Assembly (NCBI GenBank): GCA_016432725.1
Contig: JACJDG010000003.1
Coordinates: 6,540,001-6,604,000 of the forward strand
Direction of reading: 5' to 3'
Length of the DNA: 64,000 nt
DNA from: Streptomyces sp. DHE7-1
GTDB taxonomy: Bacteria > Actinomycetota > Actinomycetes > Streptomycetales > Streptomycetaceae
Of the stretch, positions 17,147 through 26,053 are shown in pieces (positions within the stretch are counted from its first letter, which is position 1; every line of letters starts with the position of its first letter). The translations under genes and the position numbers were made by a program. Below the pieces are notes generated by a model. The model was given only the letters and a program-made list of their open reading frames with translations. It did not search any database and had not been told where the DNA came from.

Positions 17147-18673
17147 CCAGGCGGTGCCGGCCGCGGTCCCGCCGGGGGAGCGGCGGGTCCTCGCCGCACT
17201 CGCCCTCGCCCAGTTCATCTGCAGCTTCGCCGGCTCCAACATGAACGTGATGATCAACGACATCAGCAAGGACCTGGACACCACGGTCCAGGGGGTGCAG
17301 ATCTCCATCACCCTCTTCCTGCTGGTCATGGCCGCGCTGATGATCCCCGGCGGCAAGATCACCGACCGGTACGGCCGCAAACGGTGCTTCCTCGCCGGTC
17401 TCGTCGTCTACGCCGTGGGCGCGCTGCTGTGCGCGGTTTCACCGGGACTCGGTGTCCTCATCCTCGGCAACTCGATCCTCGAGGGCATCGGCACCGCCCT
17501 GCTGATCCCGCCGGTGTACATCCTCACCACCCTGCTGTACCCCGACGTCACCTCCCGCGCCCGGGCCTTCGGGGTGATCATGGCGCTGGGCGGCATCGGC
17601 GCGGCGGCGGGACCGCTGATCGGCGGGCTCATCACGACCGGCATCAGCTGGCGGGCGGCCTTCGTGTTCCAGGCGCTGGTCATCGCGCTGATCGTGTGGC
17701 TGAGCCGCGGTATCCGGGACCCCCTGCCCCGGACCCGCACCGCGCGTTCGACACCGGGGGAGCGGTTCTGTCGGCCACCGGCCTGGTCCTCATCGTCATG
17801 GGCATCCTGGCGGCGGACAACGACGTCTGGCTGACGATCGCGCTGCTCGTCCTCGGCGGCCTCGTCCTCGCCTGGTTCTTCCGGTCCACGCGCGCGAAGG
17901 AACGGGCCGGCCGCGAGCCCCTGCTCTCGCTGAGTCTGTTCCGCGACCGCACCTCCAACCTGGGGCTCGTCACGCAGAACGTCCAGTGGCTGCTGCTCAT
18001 GGGCACGTCCTTCACGGTGGCCGCCTACCTCCAGGTGGTCCGCGGCTACGACGCCATCCAGACGGGAGTGATCTTCACGGCGGCCACGCTCGGGCTGCTG
18101 CTGACCTCGCTGGCCGCCGAGCGGCTGGCCGAGCGGCGGTCGCAGCGGACACTGGTCATGACCGGCTTCGCGCTCTCCGTCGTGGGCGTGGCGACCCTGG
18201 TCGCCCTGGTCGCCTCCTTCTCCACCGCCTGGGCCTTCGTGCCCGGGCTGCTGCTCATCGGGCTGGGACTCGGCGTGATGCTGACCCCGTCGGTGAACGT
18301 CGTCCAGTCGAGCTTCCCGGAGGAGCGGCAGGGCGAGATCTCGGGGCTGTCGCGCAGCGTGTCCAACCTCGGTTCGTCGTTCGGCACCGCCATCGCGGGC
18401 ACCATCCTCGTCGCCGGACTCACCACGGGGGCCTACGCCGCCGCGATGATCACCCTCGGCGTGATCGGCCTCGGCGGCCTCGCCGCGGCGGCCCGCCTGC
18501 CCCGTGCGCCGGGCGGCTCGGCAGCAGGGGACGCGACGGCCTCCACCGCGCCTGGAACCGGGGCCTCCACCACGCCTGGGACCGAGGCCGGCACCACGCC
18601 TGGGACCGAGGCGGAACCGCCCGTCCCGGACCCCGGACGCCCCCCTGCCCCGCGCCGCCCGCACCGCGCGTGA
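17139..18673 (+). CDS. MFS transporter (DHA2 type); one apparent base deletion
   Basis: About 511 residues, with 14 predicted membrane helices. It has the motif A-like GGKITDRYGRKRCF after helix two and motif C (GIGAAAGPLIGG) in helix five. The GTG start at 17139 overlaps the GH15 gene and has CGGAGG upstream. The frame changes in the C-rich segment 17720-17731; one added base joins RDPLP to DPHRAFDTGGAVLSATG. The C-terminal tail contains three short repeats of PGTEAG type, encoded by a tandem DNA repeat near 18554-18615. An exporter by family, substrate unknown. Confidence 0.8.
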
Positions 18674-18735
18674 CATCATCGGCCCCGGTCAGGACCGACG
18701 CCGAACGCGGTGGCAGGAGCCGCACGAGGAGCACG

Positions 18736-19611
18736 ATGAACCCCGGTCTCACCGCCCCGCCCGCGGTGGGCACCTCGCTGCTGGACGACTTCTCACTGGA
18801 GATGACCGGCAAGGACGTGCCGAAGCTGGAGGAGGCGCGCCACAGCATCCCGCCGGGCACGCGGATCAACGTCACCTTCCTGGCGGGCGAGGACCTCGCC
18901 ACCCGGCTGGCCGCGGCCCGCGCGGTCAAGCGGCTCGGCTTCGTCCCGGTGCCGCACATCTCCGCCCGCCGCCTGCCCTCCCGGGCCCACCTGGAGGAGT
19001 TCCTGGCCGGCCTCGCCGCGGACGGCACCGCCGAGAACGTGTTCGTCGTCGGCGGCGACCCCGCCCGCCCCGAGGGCCCGTACCCGGACGCCCTCTCCGT
19101 GATCCGCACCGGGCTGCTCCAGCGGCACGGCGTCCGCCACATCGGCATCAGCGGCTACCCCGAGGGCCACCCCGCCATCACCGACCGCACGCTGTGGTCC
19201 GCGCTCACCGACAAGTCGGCGGCACTCGGCGCCGAACGGCTCACGGGCGACGTCATCACGCAGTTCGGCTTCGACGTCGACCCGGTGCTCGGCTGGCTGG
19301 AGGCCGTCCGCGCCCGGGGCGTCGCCCTGCCGGTCCGCATCGGCGTACCCGGCCCCGCCGGGGTGCGCCGGCTGATGACCTACGCCGCCCGCTTCGGCGT
19401 CGGCACCAGCGCCTCCGTGGCCCGCAAGTACGGCTTCTCGCTGACCAACCTGATGGGCACGGCCGGCCCCGACCGCTTCCTGCACGCCCTGTCCCGGCAC
19501 CACGACCCGGCCCGGCACGGCAGCGTGAAGGTGCACTTCTACACCTTCGGCGGGCTGCGGGCCACATCCGAGTGGATAGCCCGGTTCCGGCACGGCGAAC
19601 GGACGGACTGA
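18736..19611 (+). CDS. Methylenetetrahydrofolate reductase-family protein
   Basis: A TIM-barrel flavoprotein-type protein of 291 residues. It shows the MTHFR pattern: FSLEMTGKDVPKLEEA near the start, then VNVTFLAGED, VPHISARRL, VFVVGGDPARPEGPYPDAL and FITQFGFD (here VITQFGFDVDPVLGWL). This variant lacks the classical N-terminal catalytic Glu spacing of MetF and belongs to a MetF-like group that also includes O-demethylation accessory proteins, so the electron donor and the pathway are uncertain. ATG at 18736 follows GAGGAG. It is 62 bases after the MFS gene. Confidence 0.75.
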   Translation: MNPGLTAPPAVGTSLLDDFSLEMTGKDVPKLEEARHSIPPGTRINVTFLAGEDLATRLAAARAVKRLGFVPVPHISARRLPSRAHLEEFLAGLAADGTAENVFVVGGDPARPEGPYPDALSVIRTGLLQRHGVRHIGISGYPEGHPAITDRTLWSALTDKSAALGAERLTGDVITQFGFDVDPVLGWLEAVRARGVALPVRIGVPGPAGVRRLMTYAARFGVGTSASVARKYGFSLTNLMGTAGPDRFLHALSRHHDPARHGSVKVHFYTFGGLRATSEWIARFRHGERTD

Positions 19612-19704
19612 CCCGCGGGGCGAATCGGCTGCCGCCTGGCCACCGGGACGTACGTGTCGGATTCCCGCCAGCGAGCGGCCCCCGCGGTGACCGATCCTTG
19701 AGCC

Positions 19705-21186
19705 ATGCAGACAGGGATGCACCACGACCGGGAGCGCTGTGTACGCGCCGTGCGGTCCAAGGACGCGCGGTTCGACGGATGGTTCTTCACAGCCGTCCTG
19801 ACCACCCGCATCTACTGCCGGCCGAGCTGCCCGGCCGTGCCGCCCAAGGCGGAGAACATGACGTTCCTGCCGAGCGCGGCGGCCTGCCAGCAGGCCGGCT
19901 TCCGGGCCTGCAAGCGCTGCCGCCCCGACACCAGCCCCGGCTCCCCGGAGTGGAACCTGCGCGCCGACCTGGTGGCCCGGGCGATGCGGCTGATCGCCGA
20001 CGGGGTGGTGGACCGCGAGGGCGTACCCGGGCTGGCCGCACGGCTCGGGTACAGCGCACGGCAGGTGGAACGCCAGCTCCTCGCCGAGCTCGGCGCCGGA
20101 CCCCTCGCCCTGGCCCGGGCCCAGCGCGCCCAGACCGCGCGGCTGCTCGTCGAGACGACCCCGCTGCCCATGGCGGAGATCGCCTTCGCGGCCGGCTTCT
20201 CCTCCATCCGGGCCTTCAACGACACCGTCCGCGAGGTCTTCGCCCTCTCCCCGAGCGAGCTGCGCGCCCGGGTGCCCGGAAACCGCGCGGCGAGCACCCC
20301 CGGCACCCTCGCGCTGCGGCTGCCGTTCCGGGCCCCGCTCAACCCGGACAACCTCTTCGGCCACCTCGCCGCCACCGCCGTACCCGGCGTGGAGGAGTGG
20401 CGGGACGGCGCCTACCGGCGCACGCTGCGACTGCCGTACGGCCACGGCATCGTCGCCCTCACCCCGCGCCCCGACCACATCGCCTGCCGGCTCACCCTCG
20501 GCGACCCGCGCGACCTGACCGTGGCCATCAGCCGCTGCCGGCGCCTGCTCGACCTGGACGCCGACCCCGTCGCCGTCGACGAGCGGCTGCGCGCCGACCC
20601 GCTGCTCGCCCCGCTGGTCGACCGGGCACCCGGCCGCCGGGTGCCGCGCACCGTCGACGAGGCCGAGTTCGCCGTCCGCGCCGTGCTCGGCCAGCAGGTC
20701 TCCACGGCCGCCGCCCGCACCCACGCGGCCCGCCTGGTCGTCGCGCACGGCAAGCCCCTGGACGACCCCGAGGGCGGTCTCACCCACCTCTTCCCGTCCC
20801 CCGAGGCCCTGGCCGCCGTGGACCCCGAGGCCCTGGCCATGCCCCGTACCCGCCGCACCACCCTCACCACCCTGGTACGCCACCTGGCCGACGGCACACT
20901 GCACCTGGGTGTCGAGTCCGACTGGGCCGAGACCCGGGCCCGGCTGCTCGCCCTGCCCGGCTTCGGCCCGTGGACGGCCGACGTCGTCGCGATGCGGGCC
21001 CTGGGCGACCCCGACGCCTTCCTCCCCACCGACCTCGGGATCCGGCGCGCCGCCCGGGAACTGGGCCTGCCCGCCACCCCGGCGGCGCTCACCGCCCGCG
21101 CCGCGTCCTGGCGCCCCTGGCGGGCCTACGCGGTCCAGTACCTGTGGGCGACGGACGGCCACCCCATCAACTTCCTGCCCGTGTGA
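19705..21186 (+). CDS. alkA: Ada-AlkA fusion: methyl-sensing activator and 3-methyladenine DNA glycosylase
   Basis: A fusion of 493 residues in three parts. Residues 8-85 are an Ada zinc domain with methyl-acceptor Cys in YCRPSCPA and the second Cys pair in FRACKRC. Residues 90-190 are an AraC-type helix-turn-helix. The rest is an AlkA-like glycosylase with the helix-hairpin-helix LLALPGFGPWTADVVAMRALGDPDAF and its catalytic Asp. The protein would sense alkyl phosphotriesters, activate repair genes and remove alkylated purines. ATG at 19705 begins MQTGMHHDRERC. ogt follows 11 bases downstream, so they form an adaptive-response operon, probably autoregulated. Confidence 0.9.
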   Translation: MQTGMHHDRERCVRAVRSKDARFDGWFFTAVLTTRIYCRPSCPAVPPKAENMTFLPSAAACQQAGFRACKRCRPDTSPGSPEWNLRADLVARAMRLIADGVVDREGVPGLAARLGYSARQVERQLLAELGAGPLALARAQRAQTARLLVETTPLPMAEIAFAAGFSSIRAFNDTVREVFALSPSELRARVPGNRAASTPGTLALRLPFRAPLNPDNLFGHLAATAVPGVEEWRDGAYRRTLRLPYGHGIVALTPRPDHIACRLTLGDPRDLTVAISRCRRLLDLDADPVAVDERLRADPLLAPLVDRAPGRRVPRTVDEAEFAVRAVLGQQVSTAAARTHAARLVVAHGKPLDDPEGGLTHLFPSPEALAAVDPEALAMPRTRRTTLTTLVRHLADGTLHLGVESDWAETRARLLALPGFGPWTADVVAMRALGDPDAFLPTDLGIRRAARELGLPATPAALTARAASWRPWRAYAVQYLWATDGHPINFLPV

Positions 21187-21197
21187 GGACGTTCACG

Positions 21198-21679
21198 ATG
21201 AAGCAGCACACCGTCACCGACAGCCCCTACGGCCCCCTGACCCTCGTCGCCGAGGACGGCGTCCTGTGCGGCCTCTACATGGCCGGCCAGCGCCACCGCC
21301 CACCCGAGGAGACCTTCGGCGACCCCGACGACACCCCTTCGCCGAGGCCCGGGAGCAGCTCTCCGCCTACTTCGCCGGCGCGCTGAAGGAGTTCACCCTC
21401 GAACTCCGCCTGTCCGGAACCCCGTTCCGGCGCGGCGTCTGGGACCGGCTGACCCGCATCCCCTACGGCGAGACCCGCTCCTACGGCGAACTCGCCACCG
21501 AGCTGGGCAACCCCGGGGCGTCCCGCGCGGTCGGCCTCGCCAACGGCAGGAACCCGATCGGCATCATCGTGCCCTGCCACCGGGTCATCGGCGCCGCCGG
21601 CGACCTCACCGGCTACGGCGGCGGCCTCGACCGCAAGCGCCGCCTGCTCGACTTCGAACGGGGAACGGCGCTGTTCTAG
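21198..21679 (+). CDS. ogt: Methylated-DNA-protein cysteine methyltransferase; one apparent base deletion
   Basis: O6-alkylguanine repair protein of about 160 residues. The acceptor motif IIVPCHRVIG and the following GYGGGLDRKRRLLDFE are complete; the upstream RIPYGETRSYGELA and NPGASRAVGLANGRNPIG are also typical. The N-terminal half and C-terminal half lie in different frames; one C missing in the run 21334-21337 explains it, giving D-D-T-P-F-A-E-A. ATG at 21198 follows the ada-alkA stop by 11 bases. The stop overlaps that of the sirtuin gene on the other strand by 3 bases. Confidence 0.88.
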
Positions 21680-22437
21680 CCCCCGTCACGCGGCCGTCCG
21701 CGCCCCTGCTCCGGCTCGCCCAGCCGGCTCAGCAGGGCCGGCAGCGCCGTGCCGATCGGCTCGCGGACGATCTCGTCGGCCTGCTCGTCGTACGGTGTCG
21801 GCTCGGCGTTGACGATGATCAGCCGCGCCCCGTGGTCGGCGGCGACGCCGACGAGGCCGGCCGCGGGCTGTACCTGGAGGCTGGTGCCGACGGCGATGAA
21901 GATCTGGCATGCCCGGGTGATGGCGACCGCCTCGCCGAGGACGACCGGGTCGAGCCGTTCGCCGAACATCACGGTCGCCGACTTCAGGACGCCGCCGCAC
22001 GTCAGACACGGCGGGTCGTCCTCACCTGCCTCCACGCGGGCGAGGGCGTCCTCCATCGGCCCCCGGGCATGGCACCTGGTGCACACCACGCTCCGCGCGG
22101 TGCCGTGCAGCTCCAGGACCTTGCGGGCGGGCATCCCGGCGAGCTGGTGCAGCCCGTCCACGTTCTGCGTGATCACCCTGACCGGAACTCCGGTGCGCTC
22201 CAGTTCGGCCACGGCCCGGTGCGCGGCGTTCGGTCCGGGGTCGCGCGCCCCGTTCGCGCGGCGCATCTGCCACGACCGGCGCCGGATCTCCGGATCGGCC
22301 ATGTAGTACTCGTACGTCACGAGCTTCTCGGCCTCCGGGTCCCGCCGCCACAGCCCGCCCGGGCCGCGGTAGTCGGGGATGCCGGAGTCGGTGGAGATGC
22401 CGGCCCCGCTCAGCAGGGCGACGAGGGGCTTGGTCAT
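21676..22437 (-). CDS. Sir2-family NAD-dependent protein deacylase
   Basis: A sirtuin of 253 residues. It has the NAD-binding GAGISTDSGIPDYRG at 11-25, the catalytic QNVDGLHQLAG, and a zinc ribbon made of CTRC and CLTC. The Ala-x-x-Tyr/Arg pair of desuccinylases (class III) is not clearly seen, so deacetylase activity is the safer call. Likely targets in this genus are acetyl-CoA synthetase and other metabolic enzymes (known for family). The gene is convergent with ogt and divergent from the VapB-like gene. Confidence 0.88.
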   Translation of the reverse strand: MTKPLVALLSGAGISTDSGIPDYRGPGGLWRRDPEAEKLVTYEYYMADPEIRRRSWQMRRANGARDPGPNAAHRAVAELERTGVPVRVITQNVDGLHQLAGMPARKVLELHGTARSVVCTRCHARGPMEDALARVEAGEDDPPCLTCGGVLKSATVMFGERLDPVVLGEAVAITRACQIFIAVGTSLQVQPAAGLVGVAADHGARLIIVNAEPTPYDEQADEIVREPIGTALPALLSRLGEPEQGRGRPRDGG

Positions 22438-22529
22438 ACGGCCGAGGGTAGGACGGCGGTCGACGGCACCGCGAACGGATATCTCCGGGTACGGCCCCGG
22501 CGAGGGACACCGGCTGCTAACGTCCCGGC

Positions 22530-22730
22530 ATGGCCAAGGTGACCGTCTCGCTCGACGCGCAGCTCGTCGTCGAGGTCATGGTGCTCGCCGGCGTAGGCAA
22601 TCCGCAGGACGCCGTGGAACTCGTGGTCCGTGACTACATCGAGCGCGGACACCGCACCGAGGCGCGCGTCGCCGAGCGCGAGGAGGCGCTGCGCGACGTG
22701 GACGCCAGGCCCCCGGACCCGGAGGGCTGA
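22530..22730 (+). CDS. VapB-like (DUF2191) antitoxin-type protein, orphan
   Basis: A small protein of 66 residues. The pattern MAKVTVSLDAQLVVEVMVLAGVG fits a ribbon-helix-helix DNA-binding fold and NPQDAVELVVRDYIERGHR continues like actinobacterial VapB-type antitoxins. No PIN-domain toxin follows: the next gene is a Nudix hydrolase on the other strand 12 bases away. It is therefore an orphan, possibly a stand-alone regulator. ATG at 22530 has no strong ribosome site (AACGTCCCGGC). Confidence 0.65.
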   Translation: MAKVTVSLDAQLVVEVMVLAGVGNPQDAVELVVRDYIERGHRTEARVAEREEALRDVDARPPDPEG

Positions 22731-22742
22731 AAGCCCGGCACC

Positions 22743-23237
22743 TCAGGCGACCCGGTGGCCGTTCTCCAGCTCCGCCGTGCCCGCGCCTTCGGCCAGGACG
22801 TCCAGCGCCGCCAGCACCCGGCGGCCGAGGGCGCCGGGCAGATGGCCGGCGAGGTCCGCGCGGGGCACCAGGCGCCAGGACAGCAGCTCCTCCTCCTGCA
22901 GCCGGATGGCGTCGAACTCGGCCCCGGTGAGGACTCCGCCGTCGTACAGGTAGGCCACCAGCGGCGGCCGTCCCGTGCCGGCCACCCAGTCCACGGCCAG
23001 CAGCCGGCCGAGCTCCCGGTCCAGGCCGATCTCCTCCAGGGTCTCGCGGCGGGCACCCTGGCGCGGGGTCTCCCCGTCGTCGGACTCGACTGTCCCGCCC
23101 GGAAGGGCCCACCCCTCGCGGTAGTTGGGCTCGACGAGCAGCACCCGCCCCTCCGGGTCCCGGAAGAGCGCGGCGGCCGCGGCGAGGACTCGGGGCAGGC
23201 TCGCGATGTACGCGGCGAAGGTGTCCGTGCTGGTCAT
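22743..23237 (-). CDS. Nudix hydrolase
   Basis: A protein of 164 residues with the Nudix box GGTVESDDGETPRQGARRETLEEIGL region at about 47-72 (REx2EE core RRETLEEIG), slightly longer than the standard 23 residues because of an insert after the first Glu. It would hydrolyse a nucleoside diphosphate derivative using Mg2+. The substrate cannot be told from sequence. ATG at 23237. The MITE-like element lies 30 bases upstream, between this gene and the ADP-ribosylglycohydrolase; given that neighbour, an ADP-ribose-type substrate is possible (inference). Confidence 0.8.
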   Translation of the reverse strand: MTSTDTFAAYIASLPRVLAAAAALFRDPEGRVLLVEPNYREGWALPGGTVESDDGETPRQGARRETLEEIGLDRELGRLLAVDWVAGTGRPPLVAYLYDGGVLTGAEFDAIRLQEEELLSWRLVPRADLAGHLPGALGRRVLAALDVLAEGAGTAELENGHRVA

Positions 23238-23267
23238 CCAGGAAGGCTAACCGGACACCGGACGGCC

Positions 23268-23443
23268 AGGTCGTGTCCGCAAGGTCACGCCTGCGTCGCG
23301 GCGTCCGGCACGCACTCTCGCCGCACCGGCCGGAAGTCCGAGTACACCCGGTACGAGGGCGTCCGGCCGGCACGCCGAGAGCACGCACCGGACGCCGCGA
23401 CGCCCGCCCTGCGGGCGAACGACGCGACTTTGCGACACGACCT
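23268..23443. mobile_element. 176-bp MITE-like palindromic element
   Basis: The element starts AGGTCGTGTC and ends GACACGACCT, a perfect 10-bp terminal inverted repeat. Inner arms also pair, for example the 16-bp GCGTCGCGGCGTCCGG at 23293-23308 with 23388-23403, so most of the element can fold into one long imperfect hairpin. It contains no transposase and no credible gene. No target duplication is obvious at the borders. Its right end supplies the last two bases (AG) of the TAG stop of the ADP-ribosylglycohydrolase gene, which suggests insertion at that gene's 3' end. Related palindromic repeats are frequent in Streptomyces. Confidence 0.7.
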
Positions 23444-24515
23444 AAGCGCCGTCGGTCGCCAGGCGCACGGTGCGTTCGGCCAGCGCACTGATCCGCACCC
23501 CGTCGAAGCCGAACACCGCGCTGCGCACCGTGTCCTGAAGCGGCTCGGTCCACCGGGCCGGGATCGCGGCCGCACCGGTCATCACACCGGCCACCGAACC
23601 GGCCGTCGCGCCGTTGGAGTCGGTGTCCAGGCCGCCGCGGACGGTGAGGGCGATGGTCCGGGTGAAGTCGCCGTCGCCGTACAGCAGCCCCGCGGTCAGG
23701 ACGGCCGCGTTGGGGACGGTGTGGATCCAGCCGAGCCCGGACGTCTCCTCGGACACCGTGTCCAGGGTCTCCTCCCAGGACAGGCGGGTCCCGTGCAGGG
23801 ACATCACCCGGCGCACGGTTCGGGCCAGCCTGCTGCTCGCCGGGATCACGGCCAGGGCGCTCTCCAGCGCGTCGCGTACGTCCGGCGCGGTGAACGCCGC
23901 GGAGATCAGCGCGGCCGCCCACATCGCCCCGTACACGCCGTTGCCGGTGTGCGACAGCACCGCGTCCCGGCGGGCCAGCGAGGCCGCGCGGCGCGGGTCG
24001 CCCGGGCAGGCCCAGCCGTGCACGTCGGCCCGGATCAGGGCGCCGATCCACTCCTGGTAGGGGTTGTCGTACGTCGCCGTCAGCGGCGGCTTCAGACCGT
24101 TCGCGAGGTTGCGGTACGCGGCCCGCTCCGCGGTGAAGGTCTGCAGGTACGGCAGCCCGAGCAGCCACAGGTCCCCGACCTGCTCGGTGCTGAAGCCGAA
24201 ACCGTGGGTCTCCAGCAGGTGCAGGCCGAGGATCGCGTAGTCGACGTCGTCGTCCCGGCAGCTTCCGTGGACGCGGCCGCGCACGCACCGGCGCCACTCG
24301 GGCCTCAGCAGGGCGGCGTCGGCGGGGTCGGCGGGCTCGGGCAGGTAGTCGGTGAGCGGCAGCGCGTCCGCTCGGCGCAGATAGCGGTCGATGCGCTCGC
24401 GTGTCCACACCTCGCCCTGCTCGACCGGCTTGCCGAGCATGTTGCCCGCGATCCGGCCGAGCCAGCCGCCGTGGACGCGATCGGCCAGGTCCGGCCCGTC
24501 GTCGAGGTCACTCAT
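23442..24515 (-). CDS. ADP-ribosylglycohydrolase family protein
   Basis: A protein of 357 residues of the DraG/ARH type, which removes ADP-ribose from proteins using two Mg2+ ions. Seen: LADRVHGGWLGRIAGNMLGKPVE at the start, the metal motif CRDDDVDYAILGLHLLE, and C-terminal RGGLDTDSNGATAGSVAGVMTGA with Asp ligands. The last residues TDGA end with a TAG formed partly by the MITE border, so the original C-terminus may have been longer. ATG at 24515; divergent from glycerate kinase. Confidence 0.83.
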   Translation of the reverse strand: MSDLDDGPDLADRVHGGWLGRIAGNMLGKPVEQGEVWTRERIDRYLRRADALPLTDYLPEPADPADAALLRPEWRRCVRGRVHGSCRDDDVDYAILGLHLLETHGFGFSTEQVGDLWLLGLPYLQTFTAERAAYRNLANGLKPPLTATYDNPYQEWIGALIRADVHGWACPGDPRRAASLARRDAVLSHTGNGVYGAMWAAALISAAFTAPDVRDALESALAVIPASSRLARTVRRVMSLHGTRLSWEETLDTVSEETSGLGWIHTVPNAAVLTAGLLYGDGDFTRTIALTVRGGLDTDSNGATAGSVAGVMTGAAAIPARWTEPLQDTVRSAVFGFDGVRISALAERTVRLATDGA

Positions 24516-24665
24516 GGCTGGTGCCTACCCGGTTTCCCCGGCCGCCTCCCGGCCGTTTCCCACCCTTCGGGCAGGGCATGGCGGCGCGGACGTCCTGCGG
24601 TTATGGTCACAGCGGCGCGACTGGCCCCGACGTGCGCGGGGCCCGGAGAGCAAGGGGAATGCAAG

Positions 24666-25817
24666 GTGGCGGACGCTGCAGTGAACGGGACCCGTCGGGT
24701 GCTCATCGCCGCGGACAAGTTCAAGGGCTCGCTGACGGCCGTGGGGGTCGCCGAGCGGGTCACGGCCGGACTGCGCAGGGTCGTGCCCGGTCTCGAGGTC
24801 GAGGCGCTGCCGGTGGCCGACGGCGGCGACGGCACGGTGGACGCGGCCGTCGCGGCCGGTTTCGAGCGCCGTGAGGTCCGGGTGGCCGGGCCGCTCGGAC
24901 AGGAGGTGACGGCCGCGTACGCGCTGCGCGGCGGCACCGCGGTCGTGGAGATGGCCGAGGCGAGCGGGCTGCAGCGGCTGCCGGCCGGCGTGTTCGCGCC
25001 GCTGACCGCCTCGACGTACGGCTCGGGCGAGCTGTTGCGCGCCGCGCTGGACGCGGGCGCGCGGACGATCGTGTTCGGTGTCGGCGGCAGCGCCACGACG
25101 GACGGCGGCGCCGGGATGCTGTCGGCGCTGGGCGCGCGGTTCCTGGACGCGGACGGGGAGCCGGTGCCGCCGGGCGGCGGCGGTCTCGCCGCGCTGGCGC
25201 GGGCCGACCTGTCCGGGCTCGACCCACGCCTGGACTCGGTGGAACTGGTCCTCGCCAGCGACGTCGACAACCCGCTGACCGGTCCGAAGGGCGCGCCCGC
25301 GGTGTACGGCCCGCAGAAGGGCGCCACCCCGGACGACGTGGCGGCCCTGGACGCCGCGCTCGCCCACTTCGCCGAGGTGCTGGAGACCGCGGCGGGCCCG
25401 CGTGCCGCCGACTTCGCGGCGGCGCCGGGCGCGGGCGCGGCCGGCGGCATCGGCTACGGCGCCCTCCTGCTGGGCGCCAGGTTCCGGCCCGGGATCGAGG
25501 TCATGCTGGACGTGCTGGGCTTCGCCCCGGCGCTGGAGCGCGCCTCGCTGGTGATCACCGGTGAGGGTTCGCTGGACGAGCAGACCCTGCACGGCAAGGC
25601 TCCGGCGGGGGTCGCCGCCGCGGCCCGCGCGGCCGGGAAGGAGGTCGTCGCGGTCTGCGGGCGGCTCGCCCTGCCCGAGGAGGCGCTGCGGCGGGCCGGG
25701 ATCGGCCGGGCGTACCCGCTGACGTCCGTCGAGCCGGACGTGGCGAGGTGCATCGCGGACGCGGGGCCGATCCTGGAGCGGGTCGCGGAGCGGATCGCAC
25801 GGGACCTGCTGGGCTGA
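24666..25817 (+). CDS. Glycerate kinase (GlxK/GarK family)
   Basis: A protein of 383 residues that phosphorylates glycerate, probably to 2-phosphoglycerate, feeding glyoxylate or serine carbon into glycolysis. Family marks are VLIAADKFKGSLTA, PVADGGDGTVDA, VEMAEASGLQ, TYGSGEL, FGVGGSATTDGGAGM and ITGEGSLDEQTLHGKAP. The GTG at 24666 has AGCAAGGGG upstream. It ends at 25817 and is followed by a strong hairpin shared with pssA. Glyoxylate from the nearby ethylmalonyl-CoA pathway could reach it through glycerate (inference). Confidence 0.87.
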   Translation: MADAAVNGTRRVLIAADKFKGSLTAVGVAERVTAGLRRVVPGLEVEALPVADGGDGTVDAAVAAGFERREVRVAGPLGQEVTAAYALRGGTAVVEMAEASGLQRLPAGVFAPLTASTYGSGELLRAALDAGARTIVFGVGGSATTDGGAGMLSALGARFLDADGEPVPPGGGGLAALARADLSGLDPRLDSVELVLASDVDNPLTGPKGAPAVYGPQKGATPDDVAALDAALAHFAEVLETAAGPRAADFAAAPGAGAAGGIGYGALLLGARFRPGIEVMLDVLGFAPALERASLVITGEGSLDEQTLHGKAPAGVAAAARAAGKEVVAVCGRLALPEEALRRAGIGRAYPLTSVEPDVARCIADAGPILERVAERIARDLLG

Positions 25818-25996
25818 CCCGTCACCGCGGCGGGGTCGGCTCACCGTCGAAGCCATAAGCTTCTGCGGCCGGAACCCGTTCGCCGAGCCCCCGTGTGCCC
25901 GCCGGGTCGTTCTCCGCTCGACCTCCCGCAACTCGACGACCACTGGTGGTACTTGACGGGTCAACGGGTGGGCCGATTTCTCCCTTGAAGCCGAAA

Positions 25997-26035
25997 CGGG
26001 TGTGGCCCGAGTCCTCAGGACTCGGGCCACACCCG
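25997..26035. terminator. 19-bp-arm bidirectional terminator between glycerate kinase and pssA
   Basis: Arms 25997-26015 and 26017-26035 are perfectly complementary over 19 bp around one base. The practical hairpin has a stem of 17 to 18 bp. It lies 18 bases past the pssA stop and about 180 bases past the glycerate kinase stop, so it fits terminating both converging transcripts. Confidence 0.88.
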
Positions 26036-26053
26036 TCGGTGCCGGCGAGGGCG

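Noticed and set aside
18793..21162. Open frame of 789 codons on the minus strand
   Set aside because: Runs antisense through the MTHFR-like and Ada-AlkA genes and has no recognisable motif.
22530..23237. Complete toxin-antitoxin pair of the VapB-like and Nudix genes
   Set aside because: The two genes are on opposite strands and the Nudix box is intact and enzymatic; a toxin role is only speculative.
23268..23443. Rho-independent terminator for the ADP-ribosylglycohydrolase gene
   Set aside because: The element is 176 bp long with defined terminal repeats and overlaps the stop codon, which fits a mobile element better, although it may also act as a terminator.
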